Positions 1-8,986 of a DNA stretch of 64,000 nt are shown here, piece after piece. The first letter of the stretch is position 1. Each line of letters begins with the position of its first letter. A program made the translations under genes and the position numbers. A model generated the notes under the pieces. It saw only the letters and a program-made list of their open reading frames with translations. It was not told where the DNA came from and searched no databases. The stretch spans positions 1 to 64,000 of the forward strand of contig CAMVBJ010000014.1 of assembly GCA_947165675.1 (NCBI GenBank), written 5' to 3'. This stretch comes from an uncultured Prevotellaceae bacterium (GTDB lineage Bacteria; Bacteroidota; Bacteroidia; Bacteroidales; Muribaculaceae).

Positions 1-166
1 ACGAGATTTCGCGCAGGCGGCCAATCTCGCGCATGGTGTTAGGCGAATTGTGGGCGTTGATGACATAGATGTCGTTGTCGGCCTTGTTGGTATGGCGCAA
101 CAGGCGCTCAGTGGTGAGCTCCTGCTCAATGAGTTGGACGGGAATGGGTTCAATGATGGGTTCCAT
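1..166 (-). CDS. glsB: GlsB-like N-acyltransferase, N-terminal part
   Basis: Reading leftward from an ATG at 166 gives about 55 codons before the window edge (starting MEPIIEPIPVQLIEQELTTE). The opening and its place directly after the acyltransferase fit GlsB, the GNAT-like enzyme that N-acylates glycine in the first step of glycine-lipid synthesis in Bacteroides. The catalytic region is outside the window, so the call rests on the N-terminus and the pairing with glsA. The gap to glsA is 9 bases, so the two are probably co-transcribed. Confidence 0.6.
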   Translation of the reverse strand, partial: MEPIIEPIPVQLIEQELTTERLLRHTNKADNDIYVINAHNSPNTMREIGRLREIS

Positions 167-175
167 AGGGCATTT

Positions 176-1009
176 CTATCGGTTTACTGGCGTTGGTGCC
201 ATCTGGATTACTATGTCACGCAGTCGTGCGGCTTCCTGCTTGGGCCGTGAGGCATCGAGCGTTGTCCATGGAATGGGCTGACCGATGACGACTTGCAGGG
301 TGCTGCCACACTTCTTGATCATCTCCCGTGGCAGGAAGATGAGTTCAATATTGAACTTGATGCCAAGCTTCTTGCGCCACTTGGCAAAGCGGTAGAAGAA
401 GCGGGAATTCTGAGCGTCAAAAAAGATGGGCACGATGTCGCGCTGGTGATTGACGGCGTGGGCAACGACCGCCTTCTGCCACGGCAGGTCGGCGATTGAG
501 CCGTCGGGCTGCATGCGGGAGCACAAACCAGCCGGGAACGTGATGAACTGGTTCTCGCTCTTGAGGGCCTCCTCGATGTGGGAAGCTGCATTGCGAGACT
601 GCTTGCCATACTTGTTAACGGGCAGGAAGACATCGCGCAAGGGCTCCACGGCCATCAATAGGTCATTGACCAGGAACTTGATGTGGCGATCATAGCGATT
701 GCCTAACAGAGAGATGAGTGCGAGTCCGTCGAGACCGCCCAGGGGATGGTTGGACACGAACATGAAGCGGCCCGCGGGTAGCTTTTCAAGGCCTGTGGCG
801 TTGACGGTGATGTCCATCTCGCTCAGTGCGGCTGTGGCGGCATCGACGCTGTTCTTGCCCGCCATCTGCTTGAGAATTGTGTTGAGCTTGTCCTGACAGA
901 TGGTGCGTTCAAGCCACCGCACAACAAAGCGCGGGATGTACTTGTAGTGCTTCGGGAGCCTCTCCCGTAGCACATTATCGACATCTATTTTCATTGGTTG
1001 ACCGCTCAT
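176..1009 (-). CDS. glsA: GlsA-like lysophospholipid O-acyltransferase
   Basis: PlsC-type acyltransferase of about 277 residues. The acceptor motif NHPLGGLDG (NHx4D form) lies near residue 87 and a substrate motif FPAGLCSR near 155. In Bacteroides GlsA adds the second acyl chain to N-acyl glycine, completing glycine lipids of the envelope. The frame is open to an ATG at 1051, but a promoter -7 element (1046-1039) sits just inside that start, so translation more likely begins at 1009 or 994. It leads a two-gene operon with the glsB-like gene. Confidence 0.75.
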   Translation of the reverse strand: MSGQPMKIDVDNVLRERLPKHYKYIPRFVVRWLERTICQDKLNTILKQMAGKNSVDAATAALSEMDITVNATGLEKLPAGRFMFVSNHPLGGLDGLALISLLGNRYDRHIKFLVNDLLMAVEPLRDVFLPVNKYGKQSRNAASHIEEALKSENQFITFPAGLCSRMQPDGSIADLPWQKAVVAHAVNHQRDIVPIFFDAQNSRFFYRFAKWRKKLGIKFNIELIFLPREMIKKCGSTLQVVIGQPIPWTTLDASRPKQEAARLRDIVIQMAPTPVNR

Positions 1010-1038
1010 GAACTTGTTTTGTGATTGGTTTAAACATA

Positions 1039-1046
1039 CAAAGTTA
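1039..1046 (-). promoter_or_regulatory. Promoter -7 element for glsA-glsB
   Basis: TAACTTTG on the minus strand matches the Bacteroidota -7 consensus TAnnTTTG. Transcription would start near 1032, inside the longest possible glsA frame, which argues for the shorter start. Confidence 0.5.
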
Positions 1047-1173
1047 GACATTTTGCTTTAAAATGAAAAGCCTGAGGCGAAAAATTTGCTCATAACATTG
1101 AAATGTCCTATTTTTGCAGGGCTAAAATGAGGTAAAATAGACCAGTTATATTTTACGTTTTTACGACTTTTTT

Positions 1174-2658
1174 ATGATCGCACGATTGACAATGCCCAAA
1201 CTCCTGTTGCTGCTCATCGAGGTTATCGCCATAGCGATACTCGGTGTCGTCGCGTCCAGTGACTTTGGCTTTGCTAATGGCGTGCGCATCACATTAGCCT
1301 ATCTGGTTGCCTATTTGGTGCCTCGCATCGTGCTGGAGCGTTCACGAGGCAACAGTACCACGGCGGCTGTGATCCTATTCCTGTTGGCAGTCTTCCTGGC
1401 CTTTGTGGGCTATCAATTATTGCTGTTGTGTACTTTCTTTGATGACTATTCGCTGCAACTACCCAACCTGCAAGGAGACCAACGCATGTATTATAAGTGG
1501 GCCCTTCATCACTTTGACGGAAGTGTTGAATCTCAACCTGTTGTTTTCCCGGGTTTCCCGCTGATGATGATTGGGTTATGGAAAGTGTTGGGAGTGAGTG
1601 TCGTTTGGCCTCAGTCGATGAACATCATGTTCACGCTCTTGTCAACGGTCTTGATGGGATTAACGACACGACGTTTATTGGCGGGAAAAGTGAGCTCGTC
1701 CCCCAAGGTGTTAGTTGCTGGCGGTATGCTGCTTACAGGCGTACTGATGTATTATCAGACCATGGGCGTCTGCATTTTGAAAGAAGCATCGACCTATTTA
1801 TCTATCGCTTTAACAGGTTTTGCATTAAGCTCCATGGTGACCATTGACGAGGAACGACATCGGCTGTGGTTGGACCTGTTGTTGTTTGTGCTGGCGTGTT
1901 TACTCATGGGGCTCGTGCGCACGACGTACATGTATTTTCTGTTCGTCGGGGTGATCATTGTGATTCTGCCTCACTGGCGTCGTGACTGGCGTATGGGGCT
2001 TCTCATGTTGCTGGTTGCCGGCGTGTCATTGTTTTTGGGAAATCAGCTTTCAGCCTACTCATTTGACCGTCATGCCGAGATTGTGGGCGGTGGCTGGAAT
2101 ATGCAACGGTTTTATGTGATATCTGAATCACAGCAGTTCTATCATGATTTGCTTAATTACTATTTCCTGTACTCTCCATGGCATAAACTGCTCATGCTGC
2201 CGTTAACGATGACGGTACAGTTTATCATACCGTTACCATGGACTTATTATGATAATCCTACTACGTTGAGTGTCCTTTCAAGAATGACGTATGGATGGTA
2301 TGTAGTTGGAGGCACGGCATTGTTTTATTATCTGTTTCTCTCATGGCGCAGTAAAGACAGATTAAGTATATGGACTTGGTGGCCAGTATTGTGCTACATG
2401 GGAATATCCTATATTATGGCAGGTTCGGTAGCGCGCTATATTGCTCCATTTCAATCATTGTTTGCCCCTGTAGCCGTTTATGTGATCTGTCGTCTGGTCG
2501 AAGGTTACAATAGAAAAGCGTTTATCCTATGGGCAGTAACTTTTGCCCTCTTAGTAACAATAGCTCTGTTGTTCTGTCTGGAAGTCCAGCAGTCAACGAT
2601 TTCTCGAATACTTCACACTCAATCCTTGGTGCACTATATCAAGAGCCTCGGTTGGTGA
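1174..2658 (+). CDS. Polytopic inner-membrane protein, glycosyltransferase-like
   Basis: A 494-residue protein that is almost entirely hydrophobic, with roughly 11-12 membrane segments beginning at residue 8. One longer loop (about residues 90-120, including QGDQRMYYKWALHHFDG) follows the second or third segment. The architecture, with an acidic/aromatic first loop, resembles GT-C fold glycosyltransferases and oligosaccharide polymerases, but I see no diagnostic catalytic motif, so the function is open. It is divergent from glsA and stands alone. Confidence 0.6.
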   Translation: MIARLTMPKLLLLLIEVIAIAILGVVASSDFGFANGVRITLAYLVAYLVPRIVLERSRGNSTTAAVILFLLAVFLAFVGYQLLLLCTFFDDYSLQLPNLQGDQRMYYKWALHHFDGSVESQPVVFPGFPLMMIGLWKVLGVSVVWPQSMNIMFTLLSTVLMGLTTRRLLAGKVSSSPKVLVAGGMLLTGVLMYYQTMGVCILKEASTYLSIALTGFALSSMVTIDEERHRLWLDLLLFVLACLLMGLVRTTYMYFLFVGVIIVILPHWRRDWRMGLLMLLVAGVSLFLGNQLSAYSFDRHAEIVGGGWNMQRFYVISESQQFYHDLLNYYFLYSPWHKLLMLPLTMTVQFIIPLPWTYYDNPTTLSVLSRMTYGWYVVGGTALFYYLFLSWRSKDRLSIWTWWPVLCYMGISYIMAGSVARYIAPFQSLFAPVAVYVICRLVEGYNRKAFILWAVTFALLVTIALLFCLEVQQSTISRILHTQSLVHYIKSLGW

Positions 2659-2805
2659 TGGCTTTTTCTTAGCCTTTTTGTCGGTTGTTTTTGACCCTTG
2701 GTCGGTTGTAAAAGGTTGCTTATCGTTTAGACCCATCAGGGGGTTAAACTTTGGTTGTGGTCCGGGGTCTAAAGGTCAAGAAATAACCATTAAAACTTGA
2801 CGACA

Positions 2806-3483
2806 ATGAAAAAGATGTTACTTCTAAGCCTGCTGTGCATGATACTTGCCTTGCCAGTCATGGCACAACCTGGATACCGATACGGCTACAATCCGCGGGT
2901 GCAGACCGTGGGACGTCATGGCAACGAATATGTCGCATGGCACCGATACTACATTGGACTGCGGGTGGGATTGAATGCCTCTCACGTGAACAGTGACAGT
3001 CACCTGCTTGATGGCAGTGGTGTGAAGAGCGGATTGAACGTCGGGGTGGCTGCCGGCACCCAACTGACCTATAGGGCACCGTTGTTCCTTGAAACCGGCC
3101 TGTATTATACCCAGAAGGGTGGCAAGAGCGGCTCGGGTGCGGACAAGTTCACCTATGACCTGAATTACCTGGAGTTGCCGTTGCTCATCAAGTATAAGCA
3201 CTTCGTCGGTAATCAGACGAGCATCCAGCCCTATGCTGGCGGATATGTGGCGGTGGGAACCGATGGCAACATCAAGAATTACGGATCGCGCACGGCGTTC
3301 AGCTCATTTGATGATGGATACTTCAAGCGCGTCGATGGCGGACTCAAGATTGGTTGCGGAGTGGGTTTCAACATGCTCTATCTGGATGCCAGTTATGACA
3401 TAGGCTTGGCAAACGTGGGGCAGGATCATTTTGACAATACGCATAACGGTTGCTTTACATTGAACGTAGGTGTGAATTTTTGA
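2806..3483 (+). CDS. Outer-membrane beta-barrel protein (PorT/OmpA-barrel type)
   Basis: 225 residues with a clear signal peptide (MKKMLLLSLLCMILALPVMA, cleavage near residue 20). The mature part has alternating glycine/aromatic strands such as GLRVGLNASHV, FLETGLYYTQKG, IQPYAGGYVAVG and LYLDASYDIGLANVG, ending in a strand with terminal Phe (FTLNVGVNF). This is the outer membrane beta-barrel family common in Bacteroidota. ATG 2806 is preferred over an upstream TTG because the signal peptide begins there. Substrate unknown. Confidence 0.8.
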   Translation: MKKMLLLSLLCMILALPVMAQPGYRYGYNPRVQTVGRHGNEYVAWHRYYIGLRVGLNASHVNSDSHLLDGSGVKSGLNVGVAAGTQLTYRAPLFLETGLYYTQKGGKSGSGADKFTYDLNYLELPLLIKYKHFVGNQTSIQPYAGGYVAVGTDGNIKNYGSRTAFSSFDDGYFKRVDGGLKIGCGVGFNMLYLDASYDIGLANVGQDHFDNTHNGCFTLNVGVNF

Positions 3484-3508
3484 GGTTAAAACGTGAATTT
3501 CTGGGTGG

Positions 3509-3545
3509 CACATGCCGCTAAATCACACCGGTGGCATGTGCTTTT
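3509..3545 (+). terminator. Intrinsic terminator after the beta-barrel gene
   Basis: CACATGCC (3509-3516) pairs with GGCATGTG (3533-3540) and is followed by a short T-rich tract. It lies 25 bases past the stop codon. Confidence 0.6.
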
Positions 3546-3646
3546 CACAACCAGAGTATTCCAATAAATTGTCAATAAATACAAGCAATTGACAAATTCT
3601 TATTAAATTTGCACAAATTATCAACAATTCTAAACTCTATTGCGCT

Positions 3647-4171
3647 ATGAAGAAATTATACTACATGCTGCTTCTTGCAGTGATCTCGATAACCGTGGTT
3701 TCTTGTAACGGTTGGGACTCGCCCTATTACGTTGACAGTATTGTGGGCAGTTGGGAGTCCTACTATGGTTGCCAGGGTAACTATGAATATGACATCTTTG
3801 GCCAAGACAGGGTACGTTATGACTTCTATGCCAACAAGACTGGCCGTTATACCTACTATTCCTACTATGGCCTGTCCTATGTGGACTTTGATTGGGAAAC
3901 CTATGGCGACCGCCTGGTTATCGGGTACTATGATGGCGATTCGGACTACCTGTTCTATGGCTACGACCGCAACGGCGACCTGCTTCTCGCACTGGACAGC
4001 CGCTTCTACCAGTACACCGCCTATCGCCCCTCGGGCTACTGGGCACCTGCCAAGGATGCTTCAACGGTAACGGTCAAGGGCGATATGGATAAGAGCATGG
4101 ACAACAAGAGCGTTTCGCGCGCTGTCAAGTCCAAGGACGAACTGAGCGCGAGCGAAGCTAAGGAGAAATAA
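3647..4171 (+). CDS. Lipocalin-like lipoprotein
   Basis: 174 residues with a lipoprotein signal: charged MKK, hydrophobic core, then VVSC with Cys20 as the lipidation site. The mature part is rich in Tyr/Asp, with GSWESYYG near residue 35 and repeated short beta segments (KTGRYTYYSYYG, DRLVIGYYDGDSDYLFYGY), resembling Bacteroidales lipocalin-like domains. The last 40 residues are polar and probably disordered. Envelope location is well supported; the role is unknown. Confidence 0.65.
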   Translation: MKKLYYMLLLAVISITVVSCNGWDSPYYVDSIVGSWESYYGCQGNYEYDIFGQDRVRYDFYANKTGRYTYYSYYGLSYVDFDWETYGDRLVIGYYDGDSDYLFYGYDRNGDLLLALDSRFYQYTAYRPSGYWAPAKDASTVTVKGDMDKSMDNKSVSRAVKSKDELSASEAKEK

Positions 4172-4194
4172 CGAAATATAGACTTATCATGATG

Positions 4195-4232
4195 TGGCCA
4201 GGGCAATGCGTTGTCTTGGCCATTTCTATTTT
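4195..4232. terminator. Bidirectional terminator between convergent genes
   Basis: TGGCCA (4195-4200) and TGGCCA (4217-4222) form an outer stem with GGCAA/TTGTC inside, followed by a T-rich run on the plus strand. It separates the lipoprotein gene from the convergent tatD gene. Confidence 0.55.
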
Positions 4233-4247
4233 TCGGGGAGGGGAGGG

Positions 4248-4886
4248 TTAATGGGACCGGGAGAGGAATGTGGTGGCGTTATGGGTAGCGATGGTCTTGA
4301 CTTGAGCGACAGACAAGTGTAGTGTGCTGGCTATGATGGAAGCGACATCGTTGATCGACGTGGCGCTATCGTCAGTCTCGATGAGCAGACGATCGAGTGG
4401 GGTGGCCTCCAGTGCGGCTGGGTTGAACTGATGGCCGAATGAGAGATAGCATCCCGCCGCAAGCAAAGTGCGAGCCACATGCACGTTGCCCCTGAAGCCA
4501 TGGATGGCCATCGCGACTGTGTCGAGGCCAGCCTTGTGTCGCGAGGTGAGGATGTCCTGAGCCGTTCTCACGCAGTGGACGACTACCGGCTTGTCGAGAA
4601 TGGCTGCAAGCGTCAGGTGGCGTGTGAAGACTTGTGCCTGGACATCACGAGAGGCGCCTCGCAGGGAGTCCATGCCTGTCTCGCCGATGGCGAGTACCTG
4701 GTCATGGCTTGCACAACGTTGCAGCAGGGCGAAATCGTCGTCGGTGAGCTTGTCCACCTCGTGCCACGGGTGGTATCCCAGCGAGTACCACTTGCCCGGC
4801 TGCGGGTCGAACTGCCGCGGATCAACCGAGATGAGTGCACTCGTGGCACCTGTGTCATGAGTATGAAAGTCGATGATGTCCATCAA
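4248..4886 (-). CDS. tatD: TatD family metal-dependent deoxyribonuclease
   Basis: 212 residues, short for TatD (usually about 255). Metal-binding landmarks are present: HTH in DFHTHDTG near the N-terminus, Glu in AIGETGMD, His in VVHCVR and AIHGFRGN, and Asp in LLIETDDS. TatD proteins are TIM-barrel hydrolases with 3'-5' nuclease activity. The start overlaps the yidD stop codon, so the gene ends the rnpA-yidD-tatD operon, an order conserved in Bacteroidales. Confidence 0.85.
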   Translation of the reverse strand: MMDIIDFHTHDTGATSALISVDPRQFDPQPGKWYSLGYHPWHEVDKLTDDDFALLQRCASHDQVLAIGETGMDSLRGASRDVQAQVFTRHLTLAAILDKPVVVHCVRTAQDILTSRHKAGLDTVAMAIHGFRGNVHVARTLLAAGCYLSFGHQFNPAALEATPLDRLLIETDDSATSINDVASIIASTLHLSVAQVKTIATHNATTFLSRSH

Positions 4887-5146
4887 GGTACAGGGTCATA
4901 GCCGCTACCGCCCCATGGATTGCATCTAAGGATGCGCCATACGGCCAGATACAGGCCCTTGAAAGGGCCGTGCTTGCGTATCGCCTCGATGGCATACTGG
5001 CTGCATGAGGGGGTGAAGCGGCACGTGGGGGGCTTGAGCGGTGAAATATACTTCTGGTAGAAGCGTATGGGTAAGATAAGTAACCAGCCGATGAAATGGA
5101 ACACCCGCTGAGAGAAATGGCCGATTGTGTCGATGAAACCGTTCAT
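4883..5146 (-). CDS. yidD: Membrane protein insertion efficiency factor YidD
   Basis: 87 residues. The family core is plain: [28 protein letters not shown], then a helix and [14 protein letters not shown]. YidD is a small membrane-bound factor that assists YidC-dependent insertion. The frame extends upstream through rnpA, but the core starts just after ATG 5146, which overlaps the rnpA stop, so translation is coupled. Confidence 0.92.
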   Translation of the reverse strand: MNGFIDTIGHFSQRVFHFIGWLLILPIRFYQKYISPLKPPTCRFTPSCSQYAIEAIRKHGPFKGLYLAVWRILRCNPWGGSGYDPVP

Positions 5147-5559
5147 TTGGGGTCTTCCTGTTGGGGCGGTTGCTGGTTGGCAGCCGCTTGGGCGATGCGG
5201 TTGAGCAAGCTGATCATTTTCTCGTTGATGACCTCGTAGGGGGCTGGAGTAGAGTCCAAGTAAACAAAAGCGATGTCCACGCCCCATCCTGTCTGCCTCA
5301 ATGGCTGGAGCAGCAACTCACGGCGGTTCAGGCGGTAGGCCTCACGCGTGCGGCGGCGCAGCAGGACGCGGTTGACGGCTTTGCGGATGCGTTTCTTGGG
5401 TATGGAGATAAGGAACTGCACGGGATGCCTCTCGTGTTGAGGGCGCAGGCGATAGGCGGCCCGCAGCGGGAAAGCCATGAGTGATTTCCCGTCGCTGAAG
5501 AGCAAGTCAACGGCCTTGCGGCTGCACAGTTTCTCGTCTTTGTTTAACTTGTAGTCCAT
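5143..5559 (-). CDS. rnpA: Ribonuclease P protein component
   Basis: 138 residues with the RNR motif ([20 protein letters not shown], about residues 54-73), which binds RNase P RNA. An opening [17 protein letters not shown] region is typical of the family. It supports tRNA 5' maturation. It heads the operon with yidD and tatD and is separated from hemD by a strong terminator. No rpmH is visible beside it, as is usual in Bacteroidetes. Confidence 0.93.
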   Translation of the reverse strand: MDYKLNKDEKLCSRKAVDLLFSDGKSLMAFPLRAAYRLRPQHERHPVQFLISIPKKRIRKAVNRVLLRRRTREAYRLNRRELLLQPLRQTGWGVDIAFVYLDSTPAPYEVINEKMISLLNRIAQAAANQQPPQQEDPK

Positions 5560-5576
5560 TCAAGTGGCGAAATTAC

Positions 5577-5608
5577 AAAAAAACGGGGTATGGTGATCAC
5601 CATACCCC
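5577..5608 (-). terminator. Intrinsic terminator of hemD
   Basis: A 24-base perfect palindrome at 5585-5608 (arms GGGGTATGGTGA) is followed on the minus strand by seven T residues. It lies 28 bases past the hemD stop and ends that transcript before rnpA. Confidence 0.85.
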
Positions 5609-5635
5609 ATGAAAATGTGATTTGGATGCTTTTTA

Positions 5636-6385
5636 TCACTCCTCGACGGGTTGCACCTTCTTGAGGTAATGCTCTATAGCGCTTGCCATCGATGGCGTCT
5701 CGGGAGAGATGGTAATATCGACATTCAGTCCAGCTTTGTCGGCAGCTTCAAGGGTGGTGTTACCCATGGCAGCAATAACCACGTTGCGTTCCTTGTAGTC
5801 GGGGAAGTTGGTGGTATAGGACTTGATGCCAGCAGGGCTGAAGAACACTAACATGTCATAGTCAAAAGGCTCGTCGGGCGTGAAGTCGTTGCTCACAGTG
5901 CGGTACATGACGGCCTTGACATATTTCACCTTGTTGTTGTCAAGCACAACGGCCTTGTCGTTGTGCACGTCGCTGACGGGCATGAGGTAGGTCTCCTTGT
6001 TGTGCTTGGCGATGATGGGGATCAATCCCTCCATGAGTCCTGACTCGCTGTAGAAAATCTTGCGCTTGCGGTAAACGACATACTTCTGGAGATAATGAGC
6101 AATGGTCTCGCTGACGCAGAAATATTTTAAAGTATCAGGTACATTGTAGCGCAATTCCTTGCACAAGCGGAAGAAATGATCAATGGCTGTACGTGCAGTC
6201 AAGATAATGGCTGTGTAGTCAGGCACATTAATCTTGGATTGTCTAAATTCCTTGGAAGAAAGGCCTTCCACCTTGATGAAGGGTCGGAATACTATTTCAA
6301 CACCATATTTCTTCTCCAAGTCAAAGTAAGGAGATTTCTCAGACGTCGGTCTTGGTTGTGAAACCAGAATCTTCTTAATGCTCAT
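5636..6385 (-). CDS. hemD: Uroporphyrinogen-III synthase family protein
   Basis: 249 residues from ATG 6385 (MSIKKILVSQP). The two-lobed HemD pattern is visible: LVSQPRP at the start, IILTARTAIDHFF near residue 62, and DMLVFFSPAGIKSY plus VVIAAMGNTTLEAADKAGL in the second half. HemD closes the tetrapyrrole ring to uroporphyrinogen III. In Bacteroidales this protein sits between DUF4271 and rnpA, as here. The frame is open for 28 more codons upstream, but these overlap DUF4271 and carry no family similarity. Confidence 0.85.
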   Translation of the reverse strand: MSIKKILVSQPRPTSEKSPYFDLEKKYGVEIVFRPFIKVEGLSSKEFRQSKINVPDYTAIILTARTAIDHFFRLCKELRYNVPDTLKYFCVSETIAHYLQKYVVYRKRKIFYSESGLMEGLIPIIAKHNKETYLMPVSDVHNDKAVVLDNNKVKYVKAVMYRTVSNDFTPDEPFDYDMLVFFSPAGIKSYTTNFPDYKERNVVIAAMGNTTLEAADKAGLNVDITISPETPSMASAIEHYLKKVQPVEE

Positions 6386-7251
6386 GTAGTTCTGTATACT
6401 TGTAAAATATCTGTAATCCAAATAATTATACCTCCCATAATGACAAGAGGCACTATTTCGACGGCGCAAAGGTACAAAATAAAAAAGAGAATTGATGACA
6501 AATTGCCATAAAAAATTCTTAGTCCCTTGTAAATAAAGATTAATCGGGCTACTATATAAAGTATTGCGGCAATCGTCAATAGCAATTTGCCATGGGCGGG
6601 ATAGAGCATGACCAAAATCAATACGGGCAGCAGCAATAACCCCAGGAAAGACTGTGATGACTTGAAGCCGTCAATCCACAATTTGGATCCAACCTTGTCG
6701 CTGAATGTGTAGCCTAAAATCTTGTACACCAGCCACTGAATGATGTAAAAGCCTGCTGCAAGGCCACAATAGGCAGCCACATGCGGGAACACGTTGGACT
6801 GTAGTGATGTCGCCAACAGGGGCTTTAACAGTTGGACGGCAAAGAAGATGAGGAATCCCTCGGTAATGCAGGTGTTGGCAACAAGTGCCGTGAGGATTTT
6901 GGTCTCATTGACCGTGTGGTCCTCAAACAGGTTTTCGCGCCGGCGGGTCGAGAACATGTAGTGAAAGAAATTCTCGATATACTTGTACCCCGTGTGGTAA
7001 CTCAGTGTCACGGCGAGCAGCCCAGTCAACAGCAATGCCATCGATGGGGTGTCGTGTAACGGTGAATGGGCAAACGGCTGAGCCTGGCCGCGAGGTGGCT
7101 GTTCCATCACGGGCAGGGTATTGATGTCGCCCAATGCCGAATCGCCCGGCTCCGTGACGGGGAAGCCGTCGAGGTACTGTGGCGCATAATAGGCATCCAC
7201 AGTATCGGGGACGTGCAGGGAGGTGTCGGCAGGATGGTTGTTGAGCGGCAT
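6382..7251 (-). CDS. DUF4271 membrane protein
   Basis: About 289 residues; a polar N-terminal 75 residues, then seven or so membrane segments starting at MALLLTGLLAVTLSY and ending VEIVPLVIMGGIIIWITDIL. The family is confined to Bacteroidetes and is always next to hemD; a link to heme synthesis or membrane anchoring is inferred only from that neighbourhood. Its stop overlaps the hemD start. ATG 7251 avoids overlap with the upstream gene; 7275 is possible. Confidence 0.8.
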   Translation of the reverse strand: MPLNNHPADTSLHVPDTVDAYYAPQYLDGFPVTEPGDSALGDINTLPVMEQPPRGQAQPFAHSPLHDTPSMALLLTGLLAVTLSYHTGYKYIENFFHYMFSTRRRENLFEDHTVNETKILTALVANTCITEGFLIFFAVQLLKPLLATSLQSNVFPHVAAYCGLAAGFYIIQWLVYKILGYTFSDKVGSKLWIDGFKSSQSFLGLLLLPVLILVMLYPAHGKLLLTIAAILYIVARLIFIYKGLRIFYGNLSSILFFILYLCAVEIVPLVIMGGIIIWITDILQVYRTT

Positions 7252-7258
7252 GGGATTC

Positions 7259-7843
7259 TTAATACTTGGACTCAAACTCTACAGCCTGGTTGTTCTCTAA
7301 CAGGTTGATGGCCTCTTGAGGTGTCGAGGCCACCCGCCACAGCTGGCTGTGGGACGGTTTCATGAAGCCCTGGTCGATGGCATGTTGCAGCATGTGGAGC
7401 AAGTTATCGTAATAGCCCATGGTGTTCAGGATGATAACAGGTACCTTGACCAGACCTAACTGGCGCCAGGTGAGGGTTTCGAGCAGTTCCTCAAGGGTGC
7501 CCACACCACCAGGCATGGCAATCACGGCGTCGGCCATGTCGCTCATGGTCTGTTTGCGCTGGTGCATGTCGGCCGTGACGATGACGTCAACCAGGCGATG
7601 ATAGCACCAGCCGTTGTCCACCATGAACTTGGGGATGACTCCTGTCACATCGCCACCAGCATCAAGGGCGCCGTCGGTAACGGCTCCCATGAGTCCCACT
7701 GCACCGCCGCCGTTGACACACCTCCAGTTGCCTTGGGCTAACAGTTGGCCCAGTTGGCGTGCCGCTTGCAGGTAGCATGAGTCAATGTTGGCGCTTGAAG
7801 CGCAGAATACACAGACGTTGCCTCTTGCTGCTTCTCGTTTCAT
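7259..7843 (-). CDS. LOG family nucleotide phosphoribohydrolase
   Basis: 194 residues with the family signature PGGVGTLEELLETLTW (about residues 110-125) and the Rossmann opening CVFCASSANID. LOG proteins cleave cytokinin-type nucleoside monophosphates to base and ribose 5-phosphate; bacterial members may act on AMP-like substrates. Expected active-site residues (Arg in HQRKQTM, Glu in TLEE) are present. It probably leads the DUF4271-hemD transcript. Confidence 0.88.
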   Translation of the reverse strand: MKREAARGNVCVFCASSANIDSCYLQAARQLGQLLAQGNWRCVNGGGAVGLMGAVTDGALDAGGDVTGVIPKFMVDNGWCYHRLVDVIVTADMHQRKQTMSDMADAVIAMPGGVGTLEELLETLTWRQLGLVKVPVIILNTMGYYDNLLHMLQHAIDQGFMKPSHSQLWRVASTPQEAINLLENNQAVEFESKY

Positions 7844-7868
7844 GGCTGCAAAGGTAATACTTTTTTCT

Positions 7869-8765
7869 CTACTTGCCGTAGTTGTTGGCCTTGCGGTAAT
7901 GGTTGGGCGAGAGGCCTAAGTGTTTTTTCACATACTTGCCAAAGAAGGAAAGGTTGTCAAAGCCCATCTCGCTGGCCACTTCCTTGATGCTCTTGTCGCT
8001 GAAGAGCAGCATCTGCTTGATGCGGCTGATGACGGCTGTGGCGATGAGTTCACTGGCGGTGTAGTCACTGTGCTTGCGGCACACGCTGGTCAAGTATTTG
8101 GGTGAAACGCAAAGTTCGTCGGCATAGGACTTGACGCTGCGGTTAACGCTCGAGCTGTCGGCAAGCATCAGCATGAAGCGGCGGAAGATGCGGTCGCCCT
8201 GTCGCAGCATGTCCTCCTCTCCGTCCTGGTTGATGTGCTTGTTGATATTGGAGAGCAGGTCGTAGGCAAAGCAGCGGATGATCTCCCTCATCGTCTCGTG
8301 GCCAAAGTTCATTTCCGGGTGATCCATCTTGAACGTGAGCAGGTCATAATACTTGACCATCAGGTCAATGTCATCTTGTCCCATCTCGATAACAGGGTTG
8401 GAGAGGATGTGCATGACAGACTGCATTAAGCTCTTGTTGATAAATGAGAACCCCACGTTGGTGCTGATGCCGCAGACCAGGCAACTGAAGTCGTCGCTGT
8501 GCATGATGTTGTCGATGACCACCTTGCGGTCAACGATGAGCGAGCAGTTCTTCTTCAAGTGAAAGGTCGTGGCGTTGAGGTCTAACGAGAGCGTGCCGTT
8601 AAGCACCATGACATAGGCAATAAAATTGACCTGAAACTTCTTCATCAAGCCAGGGATAGAGGTGATATCATCGGCAAAGATGATCTCGCCATCATTGTAC
8701 TTGAGGTTGTGATAGACTTTAGGCACATCATTCAAGTCAAGCTGTGTGATTCTATTCTGATTCAT
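7869..8765 (-). CDS. AraC family transcriptional regulator
   Basis: 298 residues. The N-terminal 150 residues are a cupin-like sensor (FIAYVMVLNGTLSLDLNATTFHLKKN). The C-terminal 100 residues hold two helix-turn-helix units: VKSYADELCVSPKYLTSVCRKHSDYTA and IKEVASEMGFDNLSFFGKYVKKHLGLSP, the second being the AraC signature. The ligand is unknown. It is the last host gene before the left attachment site. Confidence 0.88.
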   Translation of the reverse strand: MNQNRITQLDLNDVPKVYHNLKYNDGEIIFADDITSIPGLMKKFQVNFIAYVMVLNGTLSLDLNATTFHLKKNCSLIVDRKVVIDNIMHSDDFSCLVCGISTNVGFSFINKSLMQSVMHILSNPVIEMGQDDIDLMVKYYDLLTFKMDHPEMNFGHETMREIIRCFAYDLLSNINKHINQDGEEDMLRQGDRIFRRFMLMLADSSSVNRSVKSYADELCVSPKYLTSVCRKHSDYTASELIATAVISRIKQMLLFSDKSIKEVASEMGFDNLSFFGKYVKKHLGLSPNHYRKANNYGK

Positions 8766-8821
8766 AGTTGTAACGATTAGTATTGTGTAAAGGCAAGTTT
8801 ATGGTGTCATGTTCTGAACTC

Positions 8822-8911
8822 TGTCCCGATTTTGTCCCGGTAATTTTCTAAAAAATGGTCTAACTTGTTGATAATCAATAAGTTAGACCACATAGAGTCG
8901 GGGTGAGAAGA
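8822..8911. other. attL: left attachment site of the prophage
   Basis: Bases 8850-8911 are identical to 59042-59103 (62 of 62). Extending to 8822-8911 versus 59014-59103 gives 87 matches in 90 (differences at 8841, 8848 and 8849). The repeat holds the last 14 bases of tRNA-Pro (8898-8911) and the tRNA terminator hairpin, so this is the displaced tRNA 3' end left by integration. Phage-specific sequence starts at 8912. Confidence 0.9.
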
Positions 8912-8986
8912 ATTGTTTCAACACAGGTGGCGCTTGCTAATTGGTTGATAATCAGCAATGACAAAGGGCCAATATGCGTCCAATTT

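Noticed and set aside
8898-8911. Second tRNA gene at attL
   Set aside because: Only the last 14 bases of tRNA-Pro are present; it is the attachment scar.
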